IMG/VR virus record: IMGVR_UViG_3300035698_025025
Location: 1 to 28,067 of that record
Source: a virus
DNA: 28,067 nucleotides
Reading direction: 5' to 3' (one strand)
The translations under genes were made by a program, and so were the position numbers. How positions within the stretch are numbered: the stretch's first letter is position 1; the number at the start of each line of letters is the position of its first letter. Shown here in pieces: positions 1-7,982 of this stretch. The notes under the pieces were generated by a model, which searched no databases, had not been told where the DNA came from, and saw nothing but the letters and a program-made list of their open reading frames with translations.

Positions 1-1
1 C

Positions 2-433
2 ATAAACCATGGTAATCATGGGTTTAGAAGTGCAGCTTCGGCTAGTCTCAAAGCTTTAATGAGTAAATATATTCAAAAAGAAAATGTAAGAATCCCGTCT
101 ATTTGGTGGCCTCCTGAGACTAGGAGCCCTCTTATCTCTGATATTAAGCTTAAGAGTATTCTTGGTTCTAATGGTAATTATGAAATAGCCCCAATGCCTA
201 TGCTGGTTGGTAGCAATATTTCTGAATATAGTAGATATAGCTTAAATCTATGTAAGAGATTTAAGGATGCAGATAATGTCGATTTTTTAGCTCCTAATTT
301 GCAAAGATTCTCTATTGTCTTAAACTGGAGAATGTCTAAAGAGATTATGGAAATTCCAGAGCTATTTATGTCTGGAATTAAAATGTTTAATGATAGTGTT
401 TGTAATAAAATGATTGGTGATAGTGATGAGTGA
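2..433 (+). CDS. Protein of unknown function, 5' end outside the window
   Basis: The reading frame is open from base 2, so the ATG at 59 is probably internal and the gene most likely starts before the window. About 143 residues are visible. No family is recognised. The segment contains a Trp-Trp-Pro-Pro stretch near the visible start and is otherwise a mix of hydrophobic and polar residues with no membrane segment. Its last codons overlap the start of the E2-like gene by 8 bases, so it is translationally coupled to the ubiquitin-like cassette that follows and may belong to it. If the ATG at 59 is the true start, the product has 124 residues. That ATG sits in a TAATG context, but the TAA frame has a stop at base 3, which argues against an upstream gene ending there. 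Confidence 0.6.
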   Translation: MNHGNHGFRSAASASLKALMSKYIQKENVRIPSIWWPPETRSPLISDIKLKSILGSNGNYEIAPMPMLVGSNISEYSRYSLNLCKRFKDADNVDFLAPNLQRFSIVLNWRMSKEIMEIPELFMSGIKMFNDSVCNKMIGDSDE

Positions 434-1130
434 TAGTGAATTTAATTTTTCAGTTAGTGGTGATGGTTTAGTTAGTATTAAGGTTAATAATACTGATGGT
501 ACATCAAGTAATAAAGTAGTTAGATACGAAGATTTTGCAAGAATCTTTCTTATGGATAACCAAGATATTGATTTACCGTTATTCCCTAAGGGGATACGTA
601 AATATATTGTTCGAGGAGATAGGACTCTTGTTGCGATAGAATATCCTGAAACAAAATTTAGTACTGTTAATTGGGCAAGTGGTGATGAATATAAGGATAT
701 TCCTGTACCTCCTAGTTTATGGCTTACATTGTTACAGAATAATGCAGATGGTACATATAAGATTATTAAGAACAATTGTTTTGCGCTGGGGTTTACTGGC
801 TTTAGAGATTACGATTCTGTTTTATATAAATGGCCTTTCCCTAATCATTCCTTAACATATGGTACTGGTATATGTTGGGGTAATGATAGTAACTTTAAAA
901 ATATGAAGAATGACTGTCAGCTGACTGATTTACCTTCATTATTTAATATATATTTTTCTTCTCAATTTAATAATGATCTTGGTTATTATATTCAAAGAGG
1001 CGATGATGAGGCTGCTCATCATCATATTTTTCAGATCATATCTGGCTCTGATACATATTTAGAAAGATGGTTGATATCGGAAGAAGGCAATTTTGCCAGC
1101 TCTGTAAATAATTTAATAGGTGCGAGATAA
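426..1130 (+). CDS. E2-like ubiquitin-conjugating-fold protein, PRTRC system protein B type
   Basis: The 234-residue product resembles the prokaryotic E2 family D (PRTRC protein B). The key signature is at residues 137-151, reading PFPN, eight residues, then G-I-C-W. It parallels the HPN...G-x-C-L active-site region of E2 enzymes, so Cys150 is the expected thioester cysteine. A conserved-looking P-P-S-L-W segment (95-99) precedes it. Such proteins accept an activated ubiquitin-like modifier from an E1 partner. The ATG at 426 is preferred over a TTG at 414 because GGTGAT lies just upstream and the ATGA-style overlap matches neighbouring genes. A JAMM peptidase and a ThiF-like E1 follow directly. 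The family assignment is from memory of motifs; the function is inferred. Confidence 0.72.
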   Translation: MSDSEFNFSVSGDGLVSIKVNNTDGTSSNKVVRYEDFARIFLMDNQDIDLPLFPKGIRKYIVRGDRTLVAIEYPETKFSTVNWASGDEYKDIPVPPSLWLTLLQNNADGTYKIIKNNCFALGFTGFRDYDSVLYKWPFPNHSLTYGTGICWGNDSNFKNMKNDCQLTDLPSLFNIYFSSQFNNDLGYYIQRGDDEAAHHHIFQIISGSDTYLERWLISEEGNFASSVNNLIGAR

Positions 1131-1132
1131 CA

Positions 1133-2326
1133 ATGACTAATTATAGTAGAAAACCTCAAGTTCCAGCTGCATACACTAGACCTGTAGTTAAGACTGGTAC
1201 ATATGATACTGGTTTGGCTGATTTGCTTTTCGGATCGCGTGGTGAATGTAAAATAGAAGAGCTTGAATCTGATAAAGATTTCTGTATTGGGATATTTTCT
1301 GATGGTGCTTGGGAGTCTAGGAAGAATGATATTGGAACATTTTCTTATAAGAAGCACGATTTTGAAGTTCCATATTTGAAAGTTCCTGGTTATCACATGT
1401 TTGAAATGGCCTTGCCTCCCATCCCCTACGGGATGCTTATCGGTATTACTGATTTTTATAAGAAGATAATGGATAAGCTATCTAATGCTGAATCTATGGT
1501 TCAAGTATGGTGGAATAAGTCAGAAGAGAAATACCAATTATACGTTCCTAAACAAAAGGTTAGTGGTGCTTCAATTAGTTTTGAACATTCTCTTGTGCTT
1601 CAAAATAATGAAAATATGGTATGGGTATTAGATACTCATTCTCATAATACTATGAATGCGTTCTTCAGTGCTGGTGACAATGCAGATGAAAAGTCTACTA
1701 GAATCTTTGGTGTTATTGGGCAATTAAATAAACCTGATTGGGCATCTAAGTGGAGAGCGGGCTGTAATGGTCAATATTTAGATCTTGATATTGGTGATAT
1801 TTTTGACATGGAAAACCTTGAAGTTGTTATTATTCCTGATAGTGAAATAGATAAGGTAGAGAAGAACGTATATATTTCCCATACTCGCGTTAATAGTAAG
1901 TCTGTACAAGCTGGTCGTCGGCCTTATAGAGCACCTGTTGGCCATCCTTACTCTGGTGATCCTGGTTATGGCGATAATGCTTATGGTTACGGTGGTTATA
2001 ATGGGTATGGAAGCTCTATTAATGGTGGCAAAATGGACGAAGGAGGTTCTTACGTTGGTAATTATAACTTTCAATATATTTCATATGATCCTGAACTCGA
2101 TTCATTATTTTCAGATATCGAAGAGATTAATGACTGGGGTGGTAAAGGGCAGCTTGAAGACCATAATTTTATTACTGTTATTCGTACCATGGTAGATTAT
2201 ATTTGTTCATATAGTGAATTTAACAATAATACTGCCTCTGCTATGCTTGACCAGCTTAGTGTTAATATCACCAAAGAAGATTTTGATAAAATCATGAGGG
2301 CATATATGCCTGAGGAGTCAGTATAA
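1133..2326 (+). CDS. JAMM/JAB (Mov34/MPN) metallopeptidase, predicted deubiquitinase-like
   Basis: The 397-residue protein carries a complete JAMM zinc signature: His169-Ser-His171, seven residues, Ser179, two residues, Asp182. This is the H-x-H-x7-S-x2-D pattern of isopeptidases that release or process ubiquitin-like modifiers. An acidic residue upstream of the motif would complete the site. Around residues 262-308 there is a Gly/Tyr/Pro-rich, low-complexity linker with repeated GYG-type units. It separates the peptidase from a C-terminal acidic helical region (about 309-397) that I do not recognise. The gene sits between E2-like and E1-like genes, the arrangement seen in prokaryotic ubiquitin-like operons such as PRTRC. 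The predicted role is modifier maturation or deconjugation. Confidence 0.82.
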   Translation: MTNYSRKPQVPAAYTRPVVKTGTYDTGLADLLFGSRGECKIEELESDKDFCIGIFSDGAWESRKNDIGTFSYKKHDFEVPYLKVPGYHMFEMALPPIPYGMLIGITDFYKKIMDKLSNAESMVQVWWNKSEEKYQLYVPKQKVSGASISFEHSLVLQNNENMVWVLDTHSHNTMNAFFSAGDNADEKSTRIFGVIGQLNKPDWASKWRAGCNGQYLDLDIGDIFDMENLEVVIIPDSEIDKVEKNVYISHTRVNSKSVQAGRRPYRAPVGHPYSGDPGYGDNAYGYGGYNGYGSSINGGKMDEGGSYVGNYNFQYISYDPELDSLFSDIEEINDWGGKGQLEDHNFITVIRTMVDYICSYSEFNNNTASAMLDQLSVNITKEDFDKIMRAYMPEESV

Positions 2327-3390
2327 TGAATTTTATTAATGAAATGTATTCAAAAGTTAATGCAGTTATAGATAATTCTCTTGAGTATGGTCGGCTTAAG
2401 GGTAGGGATATTGATGTTCCTAATAATATTGTTGTATTGGGGGCTGGCGGAACTGCTAGCTGGTTTGCTCCAAAGTTATCTAAGATAATTAATGATGCTT
2501 TAGACAAGGGACTTTTACAATATGTTTCTCGTCGTCCTATTAATATCTGTTTTATTGATGGTGATTCTGTAGAAGAAAAGAATCTTATTCGTCAGAATTT
2601 TATTAGTCATGATATTACTAAGAATAAAGCAGAAGTTATTCATGGTAGATATGGTATGCAGCTTAATACAACTGTTAATAGTGGATATATTGATAAGTAT
2701 TTATCTAATAAAGAATATTCACCTATTAAGGCAGATGTGTCAGATAGGTTTGTTGATATTTCTGATTTGGGATTTTTTTCAAATATTAAACATAAAAATA
2801 TTTTATTTTTAAATCTTATTGATAATGCTGTTACTAGAAAGATTGTTCATCTTACTGCTAATGACTGTAGAATGGGTATTGTAATTGATGTTGCTAATAA
2901 TGAATATAATGGTCAGCTTACTACTTCTATATATCATTCTCGCGAAAGAAGTCTTACAGTAGATTTTGATATTATTAGTAGCTGGTTCTATAATGAATTA
3001 CCTGAACAGCTTGATTTAAAAGACAATGTGTCTGTATTCAGCTGTGCTGATGTAGATGCTGAATCTTCTGATCAGTTATTTAATGCTAATGATATGGCTG
3101 CTACTGTTCTCAGTAATTATCTTAATGACTGGATTGTTACTAATAGTGTAACATATGGAAGAGTTGATTTTGTTACTGGTTCGAATATGTCTATTACTAA
3201 TAGCAATAGATTTTATAATAAGAACCTAATGGATAACCTTGTAAAATTATCCAATACTGATATTCCAGAAAATGAGCGTTCTCCTCATGTAAAAGCAGCT
3301 ATTGAGATTGGATTAATATCTCCTGATAATTGCAGCAAGGATTTTCAGGTGTATTCTGAATACTCTACTAGGATAAAGGAAAGCATGTAA
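2326..3390 (+). CDS. ThiF/E1-like adenylating enzyme (PRTRC ThiF type)
   Basis: The 354-residue protein has the E1/ThiF/MoeB fold signatures in order. There is a nucleotide-binding G-A-G-G-T at 39-43. A second beta strand ends in D78-G-D80, followed by V-E-E-K-N-L-I-R-Q (82-90), the typical D-x-D-x-V-x-x-x-N-L-x-R-Q element. Lys101 is in the expected ATP-contact position, and L-I-D-N-A-V-T-R-K (164-172) matches the conserved D-N-x-x-x-R strand. Cys181 and Cys240 are candidate thioester or metal-binding cysteines. This enzyme would adenylate the C-terminus of a ubiquitin-like protein and pass it to the E2-like partner. The start overlaps the JAB stop (TAATG) with GAGGAG upstream. Confidence 0.82.
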   Translation: MNFINEMYSKVNAVIDNSLEYGRLKGRDIDVPNNIVVLGAGGTASWFAPKLSKIINDALDKGLLQYVSRRPINICFIDGDSVEEKNLIRQNFISHDITKNKAEVIHGRYGMQLNTTVNSGYIDKYLSNKEYSPIKADVSDRFVDISDLGFFSNIKHKNILFLNLIDNAVTRKIVHLTANDCRMGIVIDVANNEYNGQLTTSIYHSRERSLTVDFDIISSWFYNELPEQLDLKDNVSVFSCADVDAESSDQLFNANDMAATVLSNYLNDWIVTNSVTYGRVDFVTGSNMSITNSNRFYNKNLMDNLVKLSNTDIPENERSPHVKAAIEIGLISPDNCSKDFQVYSEYSTRIKESM

Positions 3391-4988
3391 TGAAGCAGCT
3401 TGGATCTTATCAAACTAAAGAGATCCTTGGTGATCTTATATCTATTAGTAAGAAATTCGAACAGATATATGGGATTATTAGGTCAACTATTAGTTGTACG
3501 AATCATGAACTTGGTCAAAATTCTGTTGGCATCTTATCTACATTCCCTGAAAAATATAGCGATGAGATCTCTTCTTTTATTGAGAGTTATGAATTTGGCT
3601 TAAGTCAAATTGGCCATATTAATGGTCACAGCATACCAAAGTTAGCATATCTTATGTCTGTTGATTATAATTATCAGACTGCGGGTCCTGATCTGCGTCC
3701 TCTTCATGGCCTTGATAATGAACGTAGCTTGTTACCATCCGATTCTGTTATAACTAGCGAATTTTATAATCCTGGCAGTGTTATGTATTCACAGGTGAAG
3801 GATCCAGATAATACTTATTCTCTTGAGAAAATTGATTCTGATGTTATGATTGGCGAAATTATTGGTAGCATTAACAAGCATATTGGCATTCTTGGGAAGT
3901 ATTCTAATAGTGTAATCTTTAGGCATCGCAGTATTGATGGGAGAAAAATTTCTTTAATTAATCCAAAGCTTTCTCCTGATGTCATTAATCAGATAGAGTC
4001 TTCTTTCAAGAATATATCTAGAATATTTTATAATCTAAATAATGATTTATTCCTTAGTCAAGATGGTGTTAGAGATCATGTTGTTGGCTTTATAAAGAAT
4101 AAGAGCTATATAGATCATGCTAAGGCGCATCTTGGTTGCAAAAGCGCTATATCTGTGGACATAAGTAAATTTTACAACAGTATTTCTCTTGTTAATATGA
4201 TTGATAATAATTTATTTTATAATTCTATGAAGACTTGGTTCAAGTATAAAACTGGAGATGAGTTTATGCCTAGTAAGTTTAAGGATCCTTATAATCATAA
4301 TACGGTTGATAGATTGCTTGGACTCATGAATGTTCAGTTTATTGGTATTATGAATTTCTTAACACATAATGGCCAGTTACCTACCGGTGCTAGCTATTCT
4401 CCTGATATATCTAATCTATTACTGGCTACAGTTGATAGTGATATTACAGAAAATATTAAATCTCTTCCACATGACCTTAAGTATACTAGATATGCGGATG
4501 ACATTTGTATATCCAGTAATGTGGCTAAGAACGATGATGGCAGCTATGTTCTTAATATCGAAAATGTCCGTGATCTTGAAAAGATAGTTAAGGATAGTGG
4601 GTTTTATTTGAATTACGATAAAACAAAAATAATGGGTCCAAGGGATAGAAAGAAGATAGCTGGACTAATTCTTGACCATACCTCATCTCCTCCTAGATTA
4701 TCTATTGGTTCCAAGAAGAAGCTGGAGCTTAAAGAAAAATATCAAGGATTAAATTATAGAAATCTAAACGATTCAGACCGTGGAGTTCTTAACTGGGTTA
4801 ATAGTATTAACCCAAAACAATATGAGTTTATTTGTGCTGGTATTAGTAATGCTCCTGGTGCTAATATTGCAATAACTGGCTCTGGTTCTACTAGAGAGGC
4901 TGTTGTTTATTCAGATCCATTTGATTGGTTTGAAGTGGGTTTAACTATGCCAGATGAATGGCATGTTAATGCTGAACCAGTATTTTGA
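3390..4988 (+). CDS. Retron-type reverse transcriptase
   Basis: The 532-residue protein shows ordered reverse-transcriptase blocks. Residues H243-A-K-A-H247 stand where retron enzymes have NAxxH. V-D257-I-S-K-F-Y-N-S is motif A, L330-P-T-G-A-S-Y-S-P motif B, and R-Y368-A-D-D371 motif C. K-T-K-I (about 410) and I423-A-G-L, a variant of the retron VTG motif, follow. All three catalytic aspartates are present. The first ~190 residues and the last ~90 match nothing I recognise. Motif B is of the xxG-x-x-x-S-P type, unlike the SQ type of diversity-generating retroelements. The gene overlaps the E1 stop by one base (TAATG), with AAGGA upstream, so it is translationally tied to the conjugation cassette. 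No adjacent msr/msd-like RNA is apparent. Confidence 0.88.
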   Translation: MKQLGSYQTKEILGDLISISKKFEQIYGIIRSTISCTNHELGQNSVGILSTFPEKYSDEISSFIESYEFGLSQIGHINGHSIPKLAYLMSVDYNYQTAGPDLRPLHGLDNERSLLPSDSVITSEFYNPGSVMYSQVKDPDNTYSLEKIDSDVMIGEIIGSINKHIGILGKYSNSVIFRHRSIDGRKISLINPKLSPDVINQIESSFKNISRIFYNLNNDLFLSQDGVRDHVVGFIKNKSYIDHAKAHLGCKSAISVDISKFYNSISLVNMIDNNLFYNSMKTWFKYKTGDEFMPSKFKDPYNHNTVDRLLGLMNVQFIGIMNFLTHNGQLPTGASYSPDISNLLLATVDSDITENIKSLPHDLKYTRYADDICISSNVAKNDDGSYVLNIENVRDLEKIVKDSGFYLNYDKTKIMGPRDRKKIAGLILDHTSSPPRLSIGSKKKLELKEKYQGLNYRNLNDSDRGVLNWVNSINPKQYEFICAGISNAPGANIAITGSGSTREAVVYSDPFDWFEVGLTMPDEWHVNAEPVF

Positions 4989-5003
4989 AAAAGGTAATAA
5001 AAT

Positions 5004-5789
5004 ATGTTAAATATAATCGGTCATGATCTAAGTGCCGTAGATAAGGATAATATTAAGAAGATTTTTTCTTATACTCCATTATCTAAAAATAAACAAATGA
5101 TAATCGATCTAAAATATGTTGACTTTGAAATTGATGATTATAATACGATTTTTGCCATTGGTAAAGTTGCTACGCGATTAATAGTTAGAGAGTTAGTTAA
5201 GGGTGGGAAAATAAGCCAGAGTGTTTTCGTTGGAAATGATTTATATAATCAAGATGCTGGTTTCATGTTTGTAAATGTTGGTCTTGAAGTCGTAGATATT
5301 ATGACATCTCAAGAAAACAAGGATTTTATGTGGGATAAGGTATCCAATGCTGTTGATCTTTATCTTAAGATTAATCCCGATGATATTACTGCTGGTGAAA
5401 ATGAAGTAGTCAAAGAAACTATTGTAATAGATTCTGCTGTAGTGGATGATGCTTGGCCAGATACTGGCCTTCCTAAATCTAATGCTCCTGCTGTAATCCA
5501 GCCTATTGGTGATAATGTTACCTATCAAGTGGGCGATATATTAGATAAGCTTTATGAGCATGTCTCTTTGTCTGACCCTAGTCTTGGAAAGATGTTATCT
5601 AAGTATGAGAAGTTTACTCTTCATACTACTAGTGGGGATTTAAATATATATCCTACAACTAGAATGCCTGATAGTGATGAAGATCCTTCGATAACATTTA
5701 AGGACCTTGTTGTGCTTCTCAAGTATTTTACTATAATGAATGCAGAGCATGTAACCCTGAAGAAGAAAGATGGAAACATTACTGATTAA
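5004..5789 (+). CDS. Protein of unknown function, possible UDG-like fold in N-terminal half
   Basis: The 261-residue protein follows the reverse transcriptase after 15 bases, with AAAGGT as ribosome binding site. Residues 40-120 run D-D-Y-N-T-I-F-A-I-G-K-V-A-T-R-L and later F-M-W-D-K-V, which loosely resembles the second half of uracil-DNA glycosylase-like domains (strand, then G-K/R-x-A). No catalytic motifs of that family are visible, so the resemblance is weak. A proline- and acid-rich stretch (about 140-175) links to a C-terminal alpha/beta region. The C-terminus does not end in Gly-Gly, so it gives no sign of being a ubiquitin-like modifier. Its position suggests it may belong to the same transcription unit as the conjugation cassette. 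Confidence 0.6.
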   Translation: MLNIIGHDLSAVDKDNIKKIFSYTPLSKNKQMIIDLKYVDFEIDDYNTIFAIGKVATRLIVRELVKGGKISQSVFVGNDLYNQDAGFMFVNVGLEVVDIMTSQENKDFMWDKVSNAVDLYLKINPDDITAGENEVVKETIVIDSAVVDDAWPDTGLPKSNAPAVIQPIGDNVTYQVGDILDKLYEHVSLSDPSLGKMLSKYEKFTLHTTSGDLNIYPTTRMPDSDEDPSITFKDLVVLLKYFTIMNAEHVTLKKKDGNITD

Positions 5790-6039
5790 GTTCTTTAAGA
5801 ATTTCATGACTACTATAATAATTTATTATTCTAGAAAATTAGTGTTTTATATTGATTTTCTATTACAGTCGTCTTTTGATGATTCTACTGTTGTGTGTCA
5901 TAGATGTGGTGAAGAATTTAGAATAAAAATAATTGAACAATTGTCATTAGATAATTGTTTATCATGTGGGGAACCTTTTAAGGATTCCTACGAAAAAAAT
6001 GTGCAAGATGTCGAGGTGATTAATGACAGGAATGATTGA
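5770..6039 (+). CDS. Small zinc-ribbon protein
   Basis: The 89-residue product has two CxxC knuckles (V-C-H-R-C-G and N-C-L-S-C-G, around residues 42-66), spaced as in a zinc ribbon. The N-terminal ~30 residues are strongly hydrophobic and aromatic and could be a membrane-associated helix. An internal ATG at 5806 would remove part of it. The start at 5770 overlaps the preceding gene by 20 bases and has a purine-rich GAAGAAGAAAG upstream. Function is unknown. Next to an E1/E2/JAB cassette a zinc-binding partner is noteworthy, but a single ribbon is not evidence of an E3 ligase. Confidence 0.6.
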   Translation: METLLIKFFKNFMTTIIIYYSRKLVFYIDFLLQSSFDDSTVVCHRCGEEFRIKIIEQLSLDNCLSCGEPFKDSYEKNVQDVEVINDRND

Positions 6040-6382
6040 TGATGAAGATAATAACGATGGCTCAAAGTCATTGATAATTAAAACAGATGATGATGGAAAA
6101 ATGTCAATGGATTTTGATGGCGAATATAAGCTATATGAAGTCTTTGGTATTTTAACTGTAACTATGGCGGACATGTTTGTTAAGAACTTTATGGTTCCTT
6201 ATATGAATGAACAATCTGTAAAGATTGTGGAGCATTTAAAAAATACTACTGCAGAACCTCAGGCTGACATTAATAATGGCATTAAAGATGTTGCAGAACT
6301 TAATCTTAGTGTTAAAAAAATAATGTCTTTAGTGAATCAATTTAAGGGCATTCAAGACACTCCATCTTCTGGCTCTAGTTAA
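6023..6382 (+). CDS. Acidic protein of unknown function
   Basis: The 119-residue protein has a very acidic N-terminus (D-D-E-D-N-N-D) and then a helical central region. Its Ser-rich tail (P-S-S-G-S-S) ends in TAATG overlapping the RuvC gene. A strong ribosome binding site, GAGGTGAT (6013-6020), precedes the ATG. It overlaps the zinc-ribbon gene by 17 bases. No family is recognised. Confidence 0.65.
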   Translation: MTGMIDDEDNNDGSKSLIIKTDDDGKMSMDFDGEYKLYEVFGILTVTMADMFVKNFMVPYMNEQSVKIVEHLKNTTAEPQADINNGIKDVAELNLSVKKIMSLVNQFKGIQDTPSSGSS

Positions 6383-6894
6383 TGAGTATAAAGTTTTGTG
6401 CTATAGATCCTTCTATGGCATGTACTGCTTTAACCATATTACAACACACTAGTAGCAATGATAAGTTTAAGATAGTAGATAAGGTTAGCCTTAGTACTAA
6501 AGGTATTAAATATCCCGACCGATGGGAGAAAAAGATTGGTATGTATGAAATGTTTACATATTGGCTAACTCCTAGGATAGAAGAAATATCATTTTTTGTA
6601 ATTGAGAATTATTCTTATGGAAGTGCTGGTCATTTGGCAGACCTAGGTGAGCTAAATGGTATGTTTAAATATTTCTTATGGAAACATGGTAAGTATATAG
6701 ATGTTATAGCTCCATCTAGTGTTAAGAAATTAATAACTGGTGATGGTCGTTCTAAGAAAGACATAGTTGCAAGAGATGTTGTTAATTTTATCACTAATGA
6801 TGTTGTATTTAATAATACTGATGAGTCTGATAGTGCAGCAATAGGCATTGCCTATGCCTTGAAGATGATGAGGATAGAAGATGAACAAGAATAG
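6382..6894 (+). CDS. RuvC-like Holliday junction resolvase
   Basis: The 170-residue product matches the RuvC/RNase H fold. Asp9 lies in the first strand (C-A-I-D-P-S) and Glu75 in V-I-E-N. A P-x-x-V-K-K-x-I-T-G-D-G-R-x-K-K segment (111-126) is typical of RuvC substrate contacts, and Asp147/Asp150 lie in T-D-E-S-D-S-A-A-I. All four acidic positions expected for two-metal catalysis are present and length is close to bacterial RuvC. It would cut four-way junctions formed during phage recombination and replication, upstream of packaging. The gene is coupled to its neighbours by one-base and 14-base overlaps. Confidence 0.85.
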   Translation: MSIKFCAIDPSMACTALTILQHTSSNDKFKIVDKVSLSTKGIKYPDRWEKKIGMYEMFTYWLTPRIEEISFFVIENYSYGSAGHLADLGELNGMFKYFLWKHGKYIDVIAPSSVKKLITGDGRSKKDIVARDVVNFITNDVVFNNTDESDSAAIGIAYALKMMRIEDEQE

Positions 6895-7156
6895 AATTAG
6901 GGATCTTATTAAGACTCTAGATTTAAGTTTGGAAGAGCAATCGCTATCCAATGAAGAATACCTTGTTTTCATTGCTAATCTGTTGATTGCCTTTGGAAAG
7001 AATGGTCTTTCGAATGATGCTGAATTATCCGTTATCAATGTTAATGATTCTTCTAGTGTAGAATATGCTCTTAATATTTATCCCAATAATCCTTTTTTAT
7101 CTAGTGTATTACAAGGACATGCTGTAATTAAATGGTCAGAATTTTTTAAGGAGTGA
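6881..7156 (+). CDS. Protein of unknown function
   Basis: The 91-residue product starts within the end of the RuvC gene. The sequence is mostly helical at the N-terminus (L-I-K-T-L-D-L-S-L-E-E) with a hydrophobic core near residues 30-40. There are no cysteines or recognisable motifs. Its position between the RuvC and HU-like genes suggests a role in DNA metabolism, but nothing in the sequence specifies it. Confidence 0.6.
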   Translation: MNKNRIRDLIKTLDLSLEEQSLSNEEYLVFIANLLIAFGKNGLSNDAELSVINVNDSSSVEYALNIYPNNPFLSSVLQGHAVIKWSEFFKE

Positions 7157-7159
7157 TTT

Positions 7160-7687
7160 ATGGATGAAGAAGTTGAGGGTACACTTGCGGAAACTGTCGC
7201 TAATGCGTATCCGGACTATGAAAGACTTGCCTTTATAGCAAATGATTCCATTCGCTTCAGGGATAAAACATTATCTGAATGGGCAGAAGAATCTAAGCTC
7301 ACAAGGATTTCAGGAGACTTGTCTCTTGATGAGCTTGAACAATATAATATTGATTTTATTAATATTAGCGATTCTATAATGACAAATCTTAGCTATGCTA
7401 GATCGTCTTATGGGCTTGCTAAGCTACAATACTCTAGAATGTTAAACCTTACTAAGGCCGCGATACTTGAAGAGCGTAGAGGGTCTAATGCAAGGGCTCC
7501 TGGTGCTGACATCCTTGAAGGTATGGCTAGATCTAGGATTATGGATGATTATTCTTCATATAAGCTTTCAGATATGTTACTCGAGTTTTGGAAAACTATG
7601 CATGATAAGCTTCGGCTTATAGATAATAGGCTTACTGGTATGAATATCCTAAGAAATGTTGAGAGTAAGTATGCCGTCCACAACTAA
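7160..7687 (+). CDS. Helical protein, possible recombination-mediator-like (UvsY-type) protein
   Basis: The 175-residue protein has an acidic N-terminus, then long predicted amphipathic helices from about residue 55 to the end, with repeated A/Y/L-rich heptad-like spacing (I-M-T-N-L-S-Y-A-R-S-S-Y). A basic central segment (E-E-R-R-G-S-N-A-R) interrupts them. Its size and all-helical pattern, and its place a few genes before recA, recall UvsY-like mediators of large phages. I see no diagnostic motif, so this is only a suggestion. GGAG in the preceding gene's end serves as the ribosome binding site. Confidence 0.55.
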   Translation: MDEEVEGTLAETVANAYPDYERLAFIANDSIRFRDKTLSEWAEESKLTRISGDLSLDELEQYNIDFINISDSIMTNLSYARSSYGLAKLQYSRMLNLTKAAILEERRGSNARAPGADILEGMARSRIMDDYSSYKLSDMLLEFWKTMHDKLRLIDNRLTGMNILRNVESKYAVHN

Positions 7688-7982
7688 GAGAAAGGTTAAT
7701 AAGCAAGATATTGTAGATATAATTAGAGACGTATTTGTCACAAAAGAAGATGCTGAGTATGTATATGAAAAGATACATGAAAAGGTTTTGGATTCATTGC
7801 TTAATGGCTATGATGTAAATCTGTTTGGTTGTGTTGCGATAGAGGCGGTACATAAAAATGAGAGAATTATACCTGGTGCATTTGGTGGCGATGATATACA
7901 TCTCCCTAAAAGACGTATTCTTAAAACCAGAGTTTATCCCACTCTCTCTAGTGAATGGGATTTTATGAACGGAGCATCCTAA
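7671..7982 (+). CDS. HU/IHF-family DNA-binding protein
   Basis: The 103-residue protein follows the HU fold. N-K-Q-D-I-V-D-I-I begins the first helix. A second helix, Y-V-Y-E-K-I-H-E-K-V-L-D-S-L-L-N-G, leads into the N-L-F-G-C-V-A-I-E sheet, equivalent to the v-x-l-x-G-F-G-x-F strand of HU with the usual aromatic changed. A basic arm and a final L-P-K-R-R-I-L-K-T-R-V-Y-P strand complete the fold. It would bend or coat phage DNA. The ATG at 7671 is chosen over one at 7656; both overlap the upstream gene. It ends in TAATG with the next gene. Confidence 0.75.
   Translation: MPSTTKRKVNKQDIVDIIRDVFVTKEDAEYVYEKIHEKVLDSLLNGYDVNLFGCVAIEAVHKNERIIPGAFGGDDIHLPKRRILKTRVYPTLSSEWDFMNGAS

Noticed and set aside
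3390-4988. Diversity-generating retroelement
   Set aside because: Motif B is of the P-T-G-x-x-x-S-P type rather than the SQ type, no accessory Avd-like gene was recognised, and I saw no template/variable repeat pair near the gene.
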